A stretch of DNA of 64,000 nt from Sulfurivermis sp040755915 (lineage in GTDB: Bacteria > Pseudomonadota > Gammaproteobacteria > Thiohalomonadales > Thiohalomonadaceae), in assembly GCA_040755915.1 (NCBI GenBank), contig JBFLWM010000041.1, positions 124,001-188,000 on the forward strand. Direction: 5' to 3'. The stretch's first letter is position 1. Each line of letters starts with the position of its first letter. The notes under the pieces are model-generated. The model was not told the origin of the DNA. It did no database searches and saw nothing but the letters and a program-made list of their open reading frames with translations. Shown piece by piece: positions 1-8,500 of this stretch. Made by a program: the position numbers and the translations under genes.

Positions 1-1
1 G

Positions 2-463
2 GCCGAACCGCTGACGGCCGAAGTGCTGGCGGCCCTGGCGCTCATCGACGGGCCGCAGGATGTGGGCGGCGCCCATGCCGCACGCATCCAGGTCAAGCGT
101 CTGCGCTACCTGCTGGCACCGCTGCGCCATGATGGCCCCGCCTGCGAGCATGCGGTGGCGCTGCTGCGCCTGCTGCAGGATCTGCTTGGCGAACTGCATG
201 ACCGTCATGTGCTGGCCGAACTGTTGCGCGACAGTGCCGCGGAGGCGGCGGCTGGCCATGCCCGCGCGGCGTTCGATACTGCGCCGGCGCAGCCCGCGGC
301 ATGGTGCCCGCCGCAGATGCCCGGTTTGCTGGCACTCGCGGAGCGCAATCAAGGAGTCATCGGCACCAGCTATGCCGAGTTGCGGCAAAGCTATCTGGAT
401 CGGCTGGACGAACGGGTGCGCCGGCCGTTGGCGCAGGCCCTGGAGGAATTGCGCGGCCGCTAG
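2..463 (+). CDS. CHAD domain protein, C-terminal part (5' truncated by window edge)
   Basis: The reading frame is open from base 2, so the N-terminus lies outside the window; an internal ATG at 23 is not a convincing start. The visible part is helical and carries the CHAD signature HAARIQVKRLRYLL (His, Arg and Lys-Arg-Leu-Arg-Tyr pattern). CHAD domains are alpha-helical bundles with conserved basic residues that bind polyphosphate and are often encoded near polyphosphate enzymes. Ppx follows 85 bp downstream on the same strand and Ppk1 is next but one, which fits a polyphosphate-associated role. The exact function is not known. Confidence 0.8.
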   Translation, partial: AEPLTAEVLAALALIDGPQDVGGAHAARIQVKRLRYLLAPLRHDGPACEHAVALLRLLQDLLGELHDRHVLAELLRDSAAEAAAGHARAAFDTAPAQPAAWCPPQMPGLLALAERNQGVIGTSYAELRQSYLDRLDERVRRPLAQALEELRGR

Positions 464-548
464 ACCCGTCGTGCCGATAATCCGCCAACCCGGACGGTCC
501 ATGGATTATCATAAGCGGCCCTGATGACAACGACCCCGCCAAGCAGCC

Positions 549-2063
549 ATGAGCGAGCAGAGCACAGCGGAGGGCCCGGCCAGCACCATTGCGGCGGTGG
601 ACCTCGGTTCCAACAGTTTCCACATGGTGGTGGCCCGCGCCGTCAACGGCCATCTCAGCATCCTCGACCGCCTGCGTGAATCGGTACGTCTGGCCTCCGG
701 CCTGGGGACCGACGGTGAGCTGGATGCCGCGGCGCAGCAGCGCGCCATCGCCTGCCTGGAGCGCTTCGGCCAGCGCCTGCGCGACATGCCGCCGGGCAGC
801 GTGCGCGCCGTCGGCACCAACACCCTGCGCAAGGCGCGCAACAGCGACGCCTTCCTGGAGGCCGCCGCCACCGCCCTTGGCCATCCCATCGAAGTGATCT
901 CCGGCCTGGAAGAGGCACGCGTCATCTATCTGGGTGTTTCCCACTCCCTGCCTGCCAGTCCGGGGCAGCGTCTGGTGATGGACATCGGCGGCGGCAGCAC
1001 CGAACTCATCATCGGCGAAGGTTTCGAGCCCATTTACATGGAAAGCCTGTACATGGGCTGCGTCAGCCTGAGCCAGGAATACTTCGCCGACGGCAGCATT
1101 TCCGTGAAGGCCATGCGCCGTGCCGAGATTGCCGCCGGCCAGGAACTGCAGACCATCGAACAGGACTACCGTCGCCTCGGCTGGGTCAGCGCCGTCGGTT
1201 CTTCCGGCACCATCCGCGCCGTCGGTGATGTGGTCCAGGCCATGGGCTGGAGCGACGGCGGCATCACCCTGCCGGCGCTGCACCGCCTGCGCGAGGCGAT
1301 GATCGAGGCCGGACACGTCGAGCGTCTGAGCAATCTGCAGGGCCTGCCGCCGGAGCGTGCCCCGGTGTTTCCCGGCGGCGTGGCGATCCTCATTGCCACC
1401 TTCGCGGCCCTCGGCATCGAGCGCATGCAGGTGTCCGACGGCGCGCTGCGCGAGGGCCTGCTCTACGACCTGATGGGGCGCATCCGTCACGAAGATGTGC
1501 GCAGCCGTACCATCAGCTCGCTCAGCGATCGCTATCACGTCGACAAGGCGCAGGCGCACCGCGTGCATGACACGGCGACCTACGCCCTGCACCAGGTGAT
1601 GCATGCCTGGAAGCTGGAGGAGGAGTGCGCCGCCAGCCTGCTAGAGTGGGCTGCACAGCTGCACGAAATCGGCCTCGCCGTGGCGCACAGCGGTTATCAC
1701 AAGCACGGCGCCTACCTGCTCGAATTCTCCGACATGCCCGGATTCTCGCGCCAGGAACAGAAGGCCCTCTCCGCCCTGGTGCGCAGCCACCGCCGCAAGC
1801 TTTCCCCCGCTGTCTTTCGCGTGCTGCCCGAGGCGCAGCGCGAGCGCCTGATGCGCCTCGCATTCTTGTTGCGCCTCGCCGTATTGCTGCACCGCAGCCG
1901 CGCCGACATCCTGCTGCCGCCGTTCCATCTCGAGGCCGACGGCAAGTCCATCACCCTGCGCTTTCCCGCCGGCTGGCTCGAGCTGCATCCCCTGACCCAG
2001 GCCGACCTGGCACAGGAGGCTGAGATGCTGAAGGAAGGTAAATTCAAACTGATGTTTGAATGA
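549..2063 (+). CDS. ppx: Exopolyphosphatase (Ppx/GppA family)
   Basis: 504 aa, close to E. coli Ppx (about 513). It hydrolyses terminal phosphate from polyphosphate; the family also includes GppA, which cleaves pppGpp. Residues about 15-45 carry the first phosphate loop of the sugar-kinase/actin-like ATPase fold (AAVDLGSNSFHMVV); AVGTNTLRKARN follows near residue 95, and the second phosphate loop is GGGSTELIIG near residue 150. The C-terminal third is the HD-like helical domain. It lies between the CHAD gene and ppk1 and converges with the DUF3175 gene only 6 bp from its stop. Ppx is preferred over GppA on context, not proof. Confidence 0.93.
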   Translation: MSEQSTAEGPASTIAAVDLGSNSFHMVVARAVNGHLSILDRLRESVRLASGLGTDGELDAAAQQRAIACLERFGQRLRDMPPGSVRAVGTNTLRKARNSDAFLEAAATALGHPIEVISGLEEARVIYLGVSHSLPASPGQRLVMDIGGGSTELIIGEGFEPIYMESLYMGCVSLSQEYFADGSISVKAMRRAEIAAGQELQTIEQDYRRLGWVSAVGSSGTIRAVGDVVQAMGWSDGGITLPALHRLREAMIEAGHVERLSNLQGLPPERAPVFPGGVAILIATFAALGIERMQVSDGALREGLLYDLMGRIRHEDVRSRTISSLSDRYHVDKAQAHRVHDTATYALHQVMHAWKLEEECAASLLEWAAQLHEIGLAVAHSGYHKHGAYLLEFSDMPGFSRQEQKALSALVRSHRRKLSPAVFRVLPEAQRERLMRLAFLLRLAVLLHRSRADILLPPFHLEADGKSITLRFPAGWLELHPLTQADLAQEAEMLKEGKFKLMFE

Positions 2064-2069
2064 GTGGTT

Positions 2070-2360
2070 TCAACGGCTGTCCTTGCCGTAGACAACGCGC
2101 AATTCCTCCTTGGCCTGCTCCAGAATGGAGCGTCGCTCGGCGGGCAGATTCTTTCCTGCGCGGTTGATGTAGAAGTTGAGCATGGCCATGGCGGAGCGGA
2201 ACGGCGTGGTCTTGCGCCGTGTACTGGCCTCGGCGGAGCGCTGCAGGGAGCGGGCGATCGCGCGCGGGTCGTCGAGGGCGAACACGCCGGCCTCCAGGTC
2301 GAGGGCGTTACTGGTAGTGGTGACCTGCTGCGACCAGCGTTGAGCCTGGGCTTTGGTCAT
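2070..2360 (-). CDS. DUF3175 family protein
   Basis: 96 aa starting at the ATG at 2360 (MTKAQAQRW); the frame is open further upstream but that part overlaps ppk1 and is a shadow. The protein shows the DUF3175 pattern: W near the N-terminus, SNALDLEAGVFALDDP, then KTTPFRSAMAMLNFYINRAG and a helical C-terminus. The family is small and of unknown function. It lies downstream of ppk1 on the same strand (67 bp gap), so it may be cotranscribed with it, and it converges with ppx. Confidence 0.8.
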   Translation of the reverse strand: MTKAQAQRWSQQVTTTSNALDLEAGVFALDDPRAIARSLQRSAEASTRRKTTPFRSAMAMLNFYINRAGKNLPAERRSILEQAKEELRVVYGKDSR

Positions 2361-2427
2361 GGCTGTGCTCCACACCACGCGGTGGATGCGCGTAGCGCAT
2401 CCGCCAGCTTTCTCCATGCCCTGGCGC

Positions 2428-4497
2428 CTACTGGTTGGCCAGCTCCTGCAACAGGCGCAGCTGGGCGCAGCTGGGTTCCGTGCCTTCGGCCGGGGTGATG
2501 CGGCGGTAGCTGCCGTCGGCGGCCAGTTCCCAGGCCTGGGTGTTGTCCTCCAGGTAGTAGCCGACCTCGCGCAGCACGCGCTTGCGCAGGTCCTTGTTGT
2601 CCACCGGGAAGCAGGTTTCCACGCGTTGCAGCAGGTTGCGGTCCATCCAGTCGGCGCTGGAGAGGAACAGTTCCTCCTTGCCGTCGTTGTTGAAGTAGAA
2701 GGCGCGGGTGTGTTCGAGGAAGCGGCCGACCACGGAGCGTACGCGGATGTTGTCGGAGACGCCGGGGACGCCGGGGCGCAGACAGCAGATGCCGCGCACG
2801 ATGAGGTCGATCTGCACGCCGGCCTGGGAGGCGGCATACAGCGCCTGGATTACCTGCCGTTCCACCAGTGCATTCATCTTGGCGATGATGCGCGCCGGCT
2901 TGCCGGCGCGGGCCAGCTCCGCCTCGCGCTCGATGCGCTCCAGCAGGCCCTTGTGCAGGGTGAACGGCGCCTGCAACAGCTTGCGCTGCTTGCCGAAGCG
3001 GCCCAGGCTGGTGAGCTGAAGGAACAGCTGGTGCACGTCCTCGCCCAGCTCCGGGTCGCAGGTGAGCAGGCCGTAGTCGGTGTAGATGCGCGCGGTGCGC
3101 ACGTGATAGTTGCCGGTGCCGAGATGGACGTAGTGGCGCAGGTGGCCGTTCTCGCGCCGTACCACCAGCAGCATCTTGGCGTGGGTCTTGTAGCCGACCA
3201 CGCCGTACACCACGTGTGCACCGGCCTCCTGCAGGCGGTTGGCGAGGGCGATGTTGGCCTCCTCGTCGAAGCGTGCGCGCAGCTCCACCACCACGGTGAC
3301 CTCCTTGCCGCGCCGCGCGGCGTCCACCAGCGCGTCCACCACCAGCGACTGCGGCCCGGTGCGGTACAGGGTCTGCTTGATGGCGAGCACGTGCGGATCG
3401 GCGGCGGCCTGGCGCAGCAGGTCGAGCACCGGGACGAAGGATTCGAACGGGTGGTGCAGCAGCACGTCGCCCTGATTCAGCACCTGGAAGATGCTGCTGC
3501 CGGCACCGAGGCGCGCGGGCAGGGTGGAGGTGAACGGCCCGTATTTCATTTCCGGCCGATCCACCATGTCGGGCAGCGCCATCAGACGGTTGAGGTTGAC
3601 CGGGCCGTTGACGGCGTAGAGGTCGGCGTCCTTCAGGCCGAAGTGGCTGAGCAGGAAATTGGCCAGCTCGGGCGGGCAGTTGTCCGCCACCTCCATGCGC
3701 ACCGCATCGCCGTAACGGCGTGCCGGCAGCTCACCTTCCATCGCCCGCAGCAGATCATCAACCTCTTCCTCGTCGACGAACAGGTCGGAATTGCGCGTGA
3801 TGCGGAACTGGTAGCAGCCGGTGACCTTCATGCCGGGGAACAGGTCGTCGACATGGGCGTGGATCACCGAGGACAGGAACACGTAGTCGTGCGGTCCGCT
3901 GCCGGCACTTTCCGGCAGCTGGATCAGGCGCGGCAGGGCGCGCGGCGCCTGTACCACCGCCATGCCGCTGGAGCGGCCGAAGGCGTCCTTGCCCTTGAGC
4001 GAGACGATGAAGTTCAGGCTCTTGTTGAGGATGCGCGGGAAGGGATGCGCCGGGTCGAGGCCGAGGGGCGACAGCACCGGCAGCAGTTCGTGTTCGAAGT
4101 AGTCCTTGACCCAGGCCACCTGCTGTTCGTTCCAGTCGCTGCGGCGCACGAAGCGGATGCTGTTCTGTTCCAGCGCCGGGATCAGCACGTCATTGAGCAC
4201 GCGATATTGCTCGGCCACCAGTTCATGGGCACGCAGGCTGATCTGGTTCAGCACCTCCTGCGGCGTCATGCCGTCGGGGCCGGTGGGAATGATGCGCGAG
4301 GCCTCGCGCTGCTTCAGTCCGGAGACGCGGATCTCGAAGAACTCGTCCAGATTGCTGCTGGAGATGCACAGGAAGCGCAGCCGCTCCAGCAGCGGCACGG
4401 TCTCGTCCTTCGCCTGTTCCAGCACGCGGCGATTGAATTCCAGCAGCGAGAGTTCGCGGTTGATGTAAAACTCGGGTTGGGAAAGGTCGATGCTCAT
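2428..4497 (-). CDS. ppk1: Polyphosphate kinase 1
   Basis: 689 aa, the usual Ppk1 length. It polymerises the gamma-phosphate of ATP into polyphosphate and can run in reverse. The N-terminal domain begins YINRELSLLEFNRRVL and contains ISSSNLDEFFEIRV, a Ppk1 hallmark. The catalytic phospholipase-D-like half contains YKTHAKMLLVVRR, with the His that is autophosphorylated in E. coli Ppk, and HLGTGNYH just after it. The C-terminal region has INVR-type elements (SDNIRVRSVVGRFLEHTR). It lies tail to tail with ppx, with DUF3175 between. A possible Pho box lies about 100 bp upstream. Confidence 0.97.
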   Translation of the reverse strand: MSIDLSQPEFYINRELSLLEFNRRVLEQAKDETVPLLERLRFLCISSSNLDEFFEIRVSGLKQREASRIIPTGPDGMTPQEVLNQISLRAHELVAEQYRVLNDVLIPALEQNSIRFVRRSDWNEQQVAWVKDYFEHELLPVLSPLGLDPAHPFPRILNKSLNFIVSLKGKDAFGRSSGMAVVQAPRALPRLIQLPESAGSGPHDYVFLSSVIHAHVDDLFPGMKVTGCYQFRITRNSDLFVDEEEVDDLLRAMEGELPARRYGDAVRMEVADNCPPELANFLLSHFGLKDADLYAVNGPVNLNRLMALPDMVDRPEMKYGPFTSTLPARLGAGSSIFQVLNQGDVLLHHPFESFVPVLDLLRQAAADPHVLAIKQTLYRTGPQSLVVDALVDAARRGKEVTVVVELRARFDEEANIALANRLQEAGAHVVYGVVGYKTHAKMLLVVRRENGHLRHYVHLGTGNYHVRTARIYTDYGLLTCDPELGEDVHQLFLQLTSLGRFGKQRKLLQAPFTLHKGLLERIEREAELARAGKPARIIAKMNALVERQVIQALYAASQAGVQIDLIVRGICCLRPGVPGVSDNIRVRSVVGRFLEHTRAFYFNNDGKEELFLSSADWMDRNLLQRVETCFPVDNKDLRKRVLREVGYYLEDNTQAWELAADGSYRRITPAEGTEPSCAQLRLLQELANQ

Positions 4498-4575
4498 AGA
4501 TGTCCATGCCGGACGGCATGTCGCGGGCGCCGGGGGCGCAGCAGCGACGCCGTCGCCGAGAGTCCAAATGTTGCC

Positions 4576-4609
4576 ATTACACTAACAGAATGTGACCGCG
4601 TGGTGACAG
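4576..4609 (-). promoter_or_regulatory. Candidate Pho box and -10 upstream of ppk1
   Basis: On the minus strand CTGTCAC (4609-4603) is followed after 4 bp by CGGTCAC (4598-4592) and after 3 bp by CTGTTAG (4588-4582). Two 7-mers at 11-bp period match the PhoB half-site arrangement (consensus CTGTCAT). TGTAAT at 4581-4576 could be the -10, 10 bp past the second half-site, the spacing seen when a Pho box replaces the -35. Read by eye only; the second half-site has a mismatch at its second base. Confidence 0.4.
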
Positions 4610-4615
4610 GGCGGT

Positions 4616-6502
4616 TCAAGAATTATGCGTGTCCGTTAGGGTGCTGCCGGCCGGCAGCAGCGCCTCCAGGTCTGCGGCCGCCAGGGGACGGTGGAACAGG
4701 TAGCCCTGGGCCTGCCGGCAGTGGTGACTGATGAGAACTGCACGCTGTGCCTCGGTCTCCACCCCCTCGGCGATCAGCGTCAGGCCCAGTTCGTCGCACA
4801 GGCCGACGGTGGCACGCAGGATGGCGCGGCTCACCGGGTCCTGCACCACGTCGGTGATGAAGGCGCGGTCCAGCTTGAGGCTGTCCACCGGCAGGCGGCG
4901 CAGGTAGTTGAAGGAGGAGTAGCCGTTGCCGAAGTCATCCAGGGCGATGTGGAAACCCGCGGTGCGCAGTTCATGCAGGCGACTGGCAGCGGCATCGATG
5001 TCGCCGAGGAATACCTGTTCGGTGATCTCCAGTTCCAGCAGGGCGGGATCAAAGCCGCCGGATTCGATGCCGTCATGCAGCAGCTGCCAGAATTCGCGGT
5101 CGGTGAACTGGCGCGGCGAGACGTTGATGGCGATGGGCACGGCACAACCGAGCAGGCGCCAGCGGCCGAGATCGGCCAGTACATGTTCCAGCATCTGCTT
5201 GCCCAGTTCGGTGATCTGCCCGGTCTCTTCGGCCACGGGGATGAACTGGCCCGGCGGCACCAGGCCATGGGTGGGATGCTGCCAGCGCGCCAGCGCCTCC
5301 AGCGCCACGATGCGTCCGCTCCGCAGATCGACCTTCGGTTGGTAATGGGGCAGAAATTCCCCCTCCTGCAGGGCGCGATGCAGATCGCTTTCGATGTTGA
5401 TGAAGTGTGCCGCTTCGCGGCTGTAGTCGGCATGGTAAACGGCGATCTTGTCCTGCCCCTGGCGCTTGGCGCGGTACATGGCGGCATCGGCGTTGCGAAT
5501 CAGGGTTACGCTGTCGCCGCCGTCTTCCGGATAGCAGGCCACACCGACGGTGCCGCTGATGCGCAGTTCGCTGCTGTCGATGATCAGCGGGCGTTCGATC
5601 TCGCCGAGCATGCGGCGGGCGAATTCCACCACCTCGGTCCGCGAACCGCTCTGTGGCAGGACAATGACGAACTCATCGCCGCCGAAGCGGCACAGCAGGG
5701 TATCCGGCGGGCAGGTGGTCTGCAGGCGCTGGGCAATGCGCTGCAACAGCTGATCGCCGAAGCTGTGGCCGAGACTGTCGTTGACGTTCTTGAAGCGGCT
5801 GAGGTCGAGAAACAACACGGCAAAGGGCTGTGGCTGCTGTGTCCGGCGGGCCAGCTCCTGTTCCAGCAGGCGGCGGTTGGGCAGGTCGGTGAGCGGATCG
5901 TACTGTGCCATGCGTTCGATGTGTGCCTGATCCGTCTTGCGCTGGGTGATGTCCACATTGGTGGAGCGCACGCCAATCTGGCGGCTGGTCTCGTCGTAGA
6001 CCGGCGCACAGATATGGGTGAACCAGCGGGTTTCTCCGTCCTTGGTGATGAGACGTACATCGAAGCTCTCCGGATCGCCGCGGTCGTTGATGTGGTGGAT
6101 GTGGCAACGCCAGCGCTCGCGATCGTCCGGATGGATCAGCGAGTCCATCAGGTTGGGATGGTCGAGAAAGTTCTGCTGGCTGTAGCCGGTAAAGCTCAGG
6201 CAGGAGGGGGAGACGTATTCATACTGGCCGTCGATGCGGCGCAGATAGGTGAACTCCTGGGCAATGTCGACGATGGCGCGAAATTCCAGGGTCTTCTGGC
6301 GCAGGCGCTGACGCAGCACGGTCACGCGGCCGAGCAGCAGGCCGACGATCAGGGTGACGGCAGTCGGTACAATGACGAAGCGAGGATGAAATTCCTTGTA
6401 GATGAAGGCAATCTGCACCAGCACGGCACAGAAAAGTACCAAACCTACCAGCAGCAGACTGCGGGCATAGACCAGCCAGTCTGGCCGGTGTCGAACCTCC
6501 AT
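4616..6502 (-). CDS. Membrane PAS-GGDEF-EAL c-di-GMP signalling protein
   Basis: 628 aa. Two membrane segments at about residues 13-34 and 42-58 are followed by a PAS domain (about 70-190; FTGYSQQNFL, HPDDRERW). The GGDEF domain carries an intact RFGGDEF at 273-278, and the EAL domain starts near 380 with LEALARWQHP (E402). Both catalytic signatures are intact, so cyclase and phosphodiesterase activity are each possible. No RxxD inhibitory site is visible five residues before GGDEF. It is transcribed toward ppk1 with a 118-bp gap that holds the candidate Pho box. Confidence 0.93.
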   Translation of the reverse strand: MEVRHRPDWLVYARSLLLVGLVLFCAVLVQIAFIYKEFHPRFVIVPTAVTLIVGLLLGRVTVLRQRLRQKTLEFRAIVDIAQEFTYLRRIDGQYEYVSPSCLSFTGYSQQNFLDHPNLMDSLIHPDDRERWRCHIHHINDRGDPESFDVRLITKDGETRWFTHICAPVYDETSRQIGVRSTNVDITQRKTDQAHIERMAQYDPLTDLPNRRLLEQELARRTQQPQPFAVLFLDLSRFKNVNDSLGHSFGDQLLQRIAQRLQTTCPPDTLLCRFGGDEFVIVLPQSGSRTEVVEFARRMLGEIERPLIIDSSELRISGTVGVACYPEDGGDSVTLIRNADAAMYRAKRQGQDKIAVYHADYSREAAHFINIESDLHRALQEGEFLPHYQPKVDLRSGRIVALEALARWQHPTHGLVPPGQFIPVAEETGQITELGKQMLEHVLADLGRWRLLGCAVPIAINVSPRQFTDREFWQLLHDGIESGGFDPALLELEITEQVFLGDIDAAASRLHELRTAGFHIALDDFGNGYSSFNYLRRLPVDSLKLDRAFITDVVQDPVSRAILRATVGLCDELGLTLIAEGVETEAQRAVLISHHCRQAQGYLFHRPLAAADLEALLPAGSTLTDTHNS

Positions 6503-6595
6503 GCTCTCTCCCTCCGATTATGTTGCAATTACCCGCGTCTTGGTGCGCGCTACGGGGCAGCATATACCGCTGCGGGCAGGATGGGCAAACCGGGG

Positions 6596-7405
6596 TCAGG
6601 GCGCGGCAGGTTCGCGGTAGTACTCGGGCGGAGTTTTTTCCACCAGGGCGGTGGCGGCTTCATCCACCATGTCACCGAGTGCCCTTTCCACCGGTGTGTT
6701 CTCGAACACGCTGAGCAGGCCGGGCAGGCGCAGATAGCCGTGGCGGGGCGAGAACACGCCGGCCCAGGCGGCGCCGAACTTGCGTGCCGTGCCCTCCACG
6801 GCGATGGCGGCGACGACGCGGCCGGTGGCGACGTCGATCACGTGCAGGTCGAGGGTGGCGGAGGCGGTACGGATCTCCAGGTCCACCACCCCCCAGTTGC
6901 GGTGATCATTGCCCAGCGGGATCGGAATGGGGAAGGCGATGCCGCCGCTCTCGCCGGCATCGAATCCGGTGAGGGCGCCGACCAGCAGGAGGTCCACGCC
7001 TTCGAGCTGGTCCAGCGGCAGGGGCGTGGTGTCGCCGGCTCGGCGCGAGGTGGCGAATTCCTGCTCCGTCATCACGTCCTTGAGGTGCTCGCGCTCCAGC
7101 ACGATGTAACGGCCGGACTGGAATATGGCGGTGGTGAGCAGGTCGCGGATGCCGCCGAGGAAGTCGTCGGCGGACAGTTGCTGATCGTTACCCAGCAGCA
7201 GGCCGAGCTGGGCGGGCAGGGAGTTCTTGCCGCTGCTGCGGTCGATGATGCGGCCGACCGCGATGCGCGCCTTGGGGCCGTCATAGGCCTCCGCCTGCAC
7301 CTCTGCGATGCCCAGGCCGCCGCCGCGGGTGACGTCGGCGGTCGAGCTGCATCCGGCGAGCAGCACGGCACACAGTAAAACGCACAAGCGGATGCAAGGG
7401 CTCAT
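6596..7405 (-). CDS. CsgG-family outer-membrane lipoprotein A
   Basis: 269 aa from the ATG at 7405 (MSPCIRLCVLLCAVLLAGC); a longer upstream frame adds a poor N-terminus before the signal peptide. The lipobox LLAGC and Ser-Ser after Cys predict a lipoprotein. The body is CsgG-like: KARIAVGRIIDRSSG, a helix leading to SGRYIVLEREHLKDVMTEQE, GVDLLLVGALTGFD, then LDLHVIDVATGRVVAAIAVEG. CsgG itself is the curli export pore, but many homologues occur without curli genes and have unknown roles. It is followed by a paralogue upstream (7534-8205). Confidence 0.8.
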   Translation of the reverse strand: MSPCIRLCVLLCAVLLAGCSSTADVTRGGGLGIAEVQAEAYDGPKARIAVGRIIDRSSGKNSLPAQLGLLLGNDQQLSADDFLGGIRDLLTTAIFQSGRYIVLEREHLKDVMTEQEFATSRRAGDTTPLPLDQLEGVDLLLVGALTGFDAGESGGIAFPIPIPLGNDHRNWGVVDLEIRTASATLDLHVIDVATGRVVAAIAVEGTARKFGAAWAGVFSPRHGYLRLPGLLSVFENTPVERALGDMVDEAATALVEKTPPEYYREPAAP

Positions 7406-7417
7406 ATGAGATATCGG

Positions 7418-7520
7418 TCCGCAAATGAACGCGAATGGACGCAAATTGCACCGGCAGCCGTCATGGGCCTGCCAGCCGGCCCAGATTTGCTATTTGCGTT
7501 GATTTGCGTTCATTCGCGGA
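7418..7520. repeat. Imperfect inverted repeat between the two CsgG-like genes
   Basis: The left arm begins TCCGCAAATGAACGCGAATG at 7418 and runs to about 7449. The right arm ends at 7520 and reads, on the complement, TCCGCGAATGAACGCAAATC. The arms match over about 32 bp with a handful of mismatches and enclose about 45 bp. It could fold as a stem in mRNA of either gene. The same type of GAATGAACGCAAAT repeat looks like a dispersed chromosomal element, but that cannot be checked here. Confidence 0.6.
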
Positions 7521-7533
7521 CTCAGTCTTTCGT

Positions 7534-8205
7534 CTACAGCTTGGTGGCGACGATGTGATTGACCGCCGCCTCGATGCATTGGCGCATGGCCTTTTCCATC
7601 GGAGACTTGGCCCAGGCGCCGAGGCCGATGGGCAGCGGGCTGGTGGTGAATACCAGGCCGACACCGGCGGTGCCGGAGGTGCCTTCCACAGTGGTGGCGT
7701 TGACGACGCGGCCGGTGGCTGCATCGACGATGCGGATGTTGATGGCGACGCAGGCCTGTTTGGCGCCGATGAGCAGCAGCGAGCCGCCGCGGCAGCTGGG
7801 CTCGAACTCGGTGACCGAGCCGTAGATCAGCAGTTCGGCCCCTTCCAGCTCGCCCTTGGGTGCGACCGTTTCCTGCTTGAAGCGGCCGGTATCGCCCAGG
7901 TTCTGCTCCTGCATGACCTCCTCCAGCCGCTCGCGCTCCAGCACGATGAAGGCGTTGGAGTTGAACAGGGAGTCGGTGAGCATCTGCGACAGGCCATGGC
8001 CCACATTGCCATAGCTGCCCTGCGCCGCCTTGTACTCGAAGGCCTTTACCGCGACGCGCTTTTTCACACCGACGGCGGGCACCGCCCGCGCCTCGGCGAT
8101 GGTGGGGCCGCCACTGCTGCTGCTCACCACGCTGGCGGAACTGCAGCCGATGAGCACGAGGGTGATGAGGATCAGGGATACAAGGGCGGACAGACGGCTG
8201 AACAT
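7534..8205 (-). CDS. CsgG-family outer-membrane lipoprotein B
   Basis: 223 aa from the ATG at 8205, chosen because AAGGAG lies about 6 bp upstream and a clean signal peptide follows (MFSRLSALVSLILITLVLIG, then Cys). The CsgG fold is clear: KKRVAVKAFEYKAAQG, SNAFIVLERERLEEVMQEQ, GAELLIYGSVTEFEP, then IRIVDAATGRVVNATTVEG. It is shorter than the neighbour and clearly its paralogue, so the pair probably arose by duplication. No curli subunit genes (csgA/B/E/F) are seen in the window. Substrate unknown. Confidence 0.82.
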   Translation of the reverse strand: MFSRLSALVSLILITLVLIGCSSASVVSSSSGGPTIAEARAVPAVGVKKRVAVKAFEYKAAQGSYGNVGHGLSQMLTDSLFNSNAFIVLERERLEEVMQEQNLGDTGRFKQETVAPKGELEGAELLIYGSVTEFEPSCRGGSLLLIGAKQACVAINIRIVDAATGRVVNATTVEGTSGTAGVGLVFTTSPLPIGLGAWAKSPMEKAMRQCIEAAVNHIVATKL

Positions 8206-8247
8206 GACGGACTCCTTGGCTAGGGCGGTAACCATGCAATCACTATA

Positions 8248-8410
8248 ATCCCGGAAAGTCCAGTAGGCGACGTGCCCTCGCTTGATCTTTGACGCTACAA
8301 AACTTTTTCCTCAGTCGGCAATGCGGCTCGGTATTGCGCTTCTTCGGAAAAAGTTTTGTGAATCCAAATCCCTGCGCGATCATCTCGCCGCCTAATGGAC
8401 TTTCCGGGAT
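8248..8410. mobile_element. MITE-like nested inverted-repeat element
   Basis: Outer arms of 25 bp at 8248-8272 and 8386-8410 (starting ATCCCGGAAAGTCCA) match at 23 of 25 positions. Inside is a perfect 14-bp inverted repeat, ACAAAACTTTTTCC at 8297-8310 and its complement at 8346-8359, and around the centre GCAAT/ATTGC also pair. The whole 163 bp can form one long hairpin. It holds no convincing ORF. No clear target-site duplication was seen, so mobility is inferred from architecture only. Confidence 0.5.
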
Positions 8411-8500
8411 AGAGCACCTCCGGCGGCGGCCCGCGGGCAGGCCGCGGTATTTCGCCGGGGCAACGGGCATTATGGATTAGAATAGCCGGCCCGATTCGTT

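Noticed and set aside
2353..4731. 792-aa plus-strand open frame
   Set aside because: Shadow of ppk1, which is certain on the minus strand.
4691..7378. 895-aa plus-strand open frame
   Set aside because: Shadow of the GGDEF-EAL and CsgG-like genes on the other strand.
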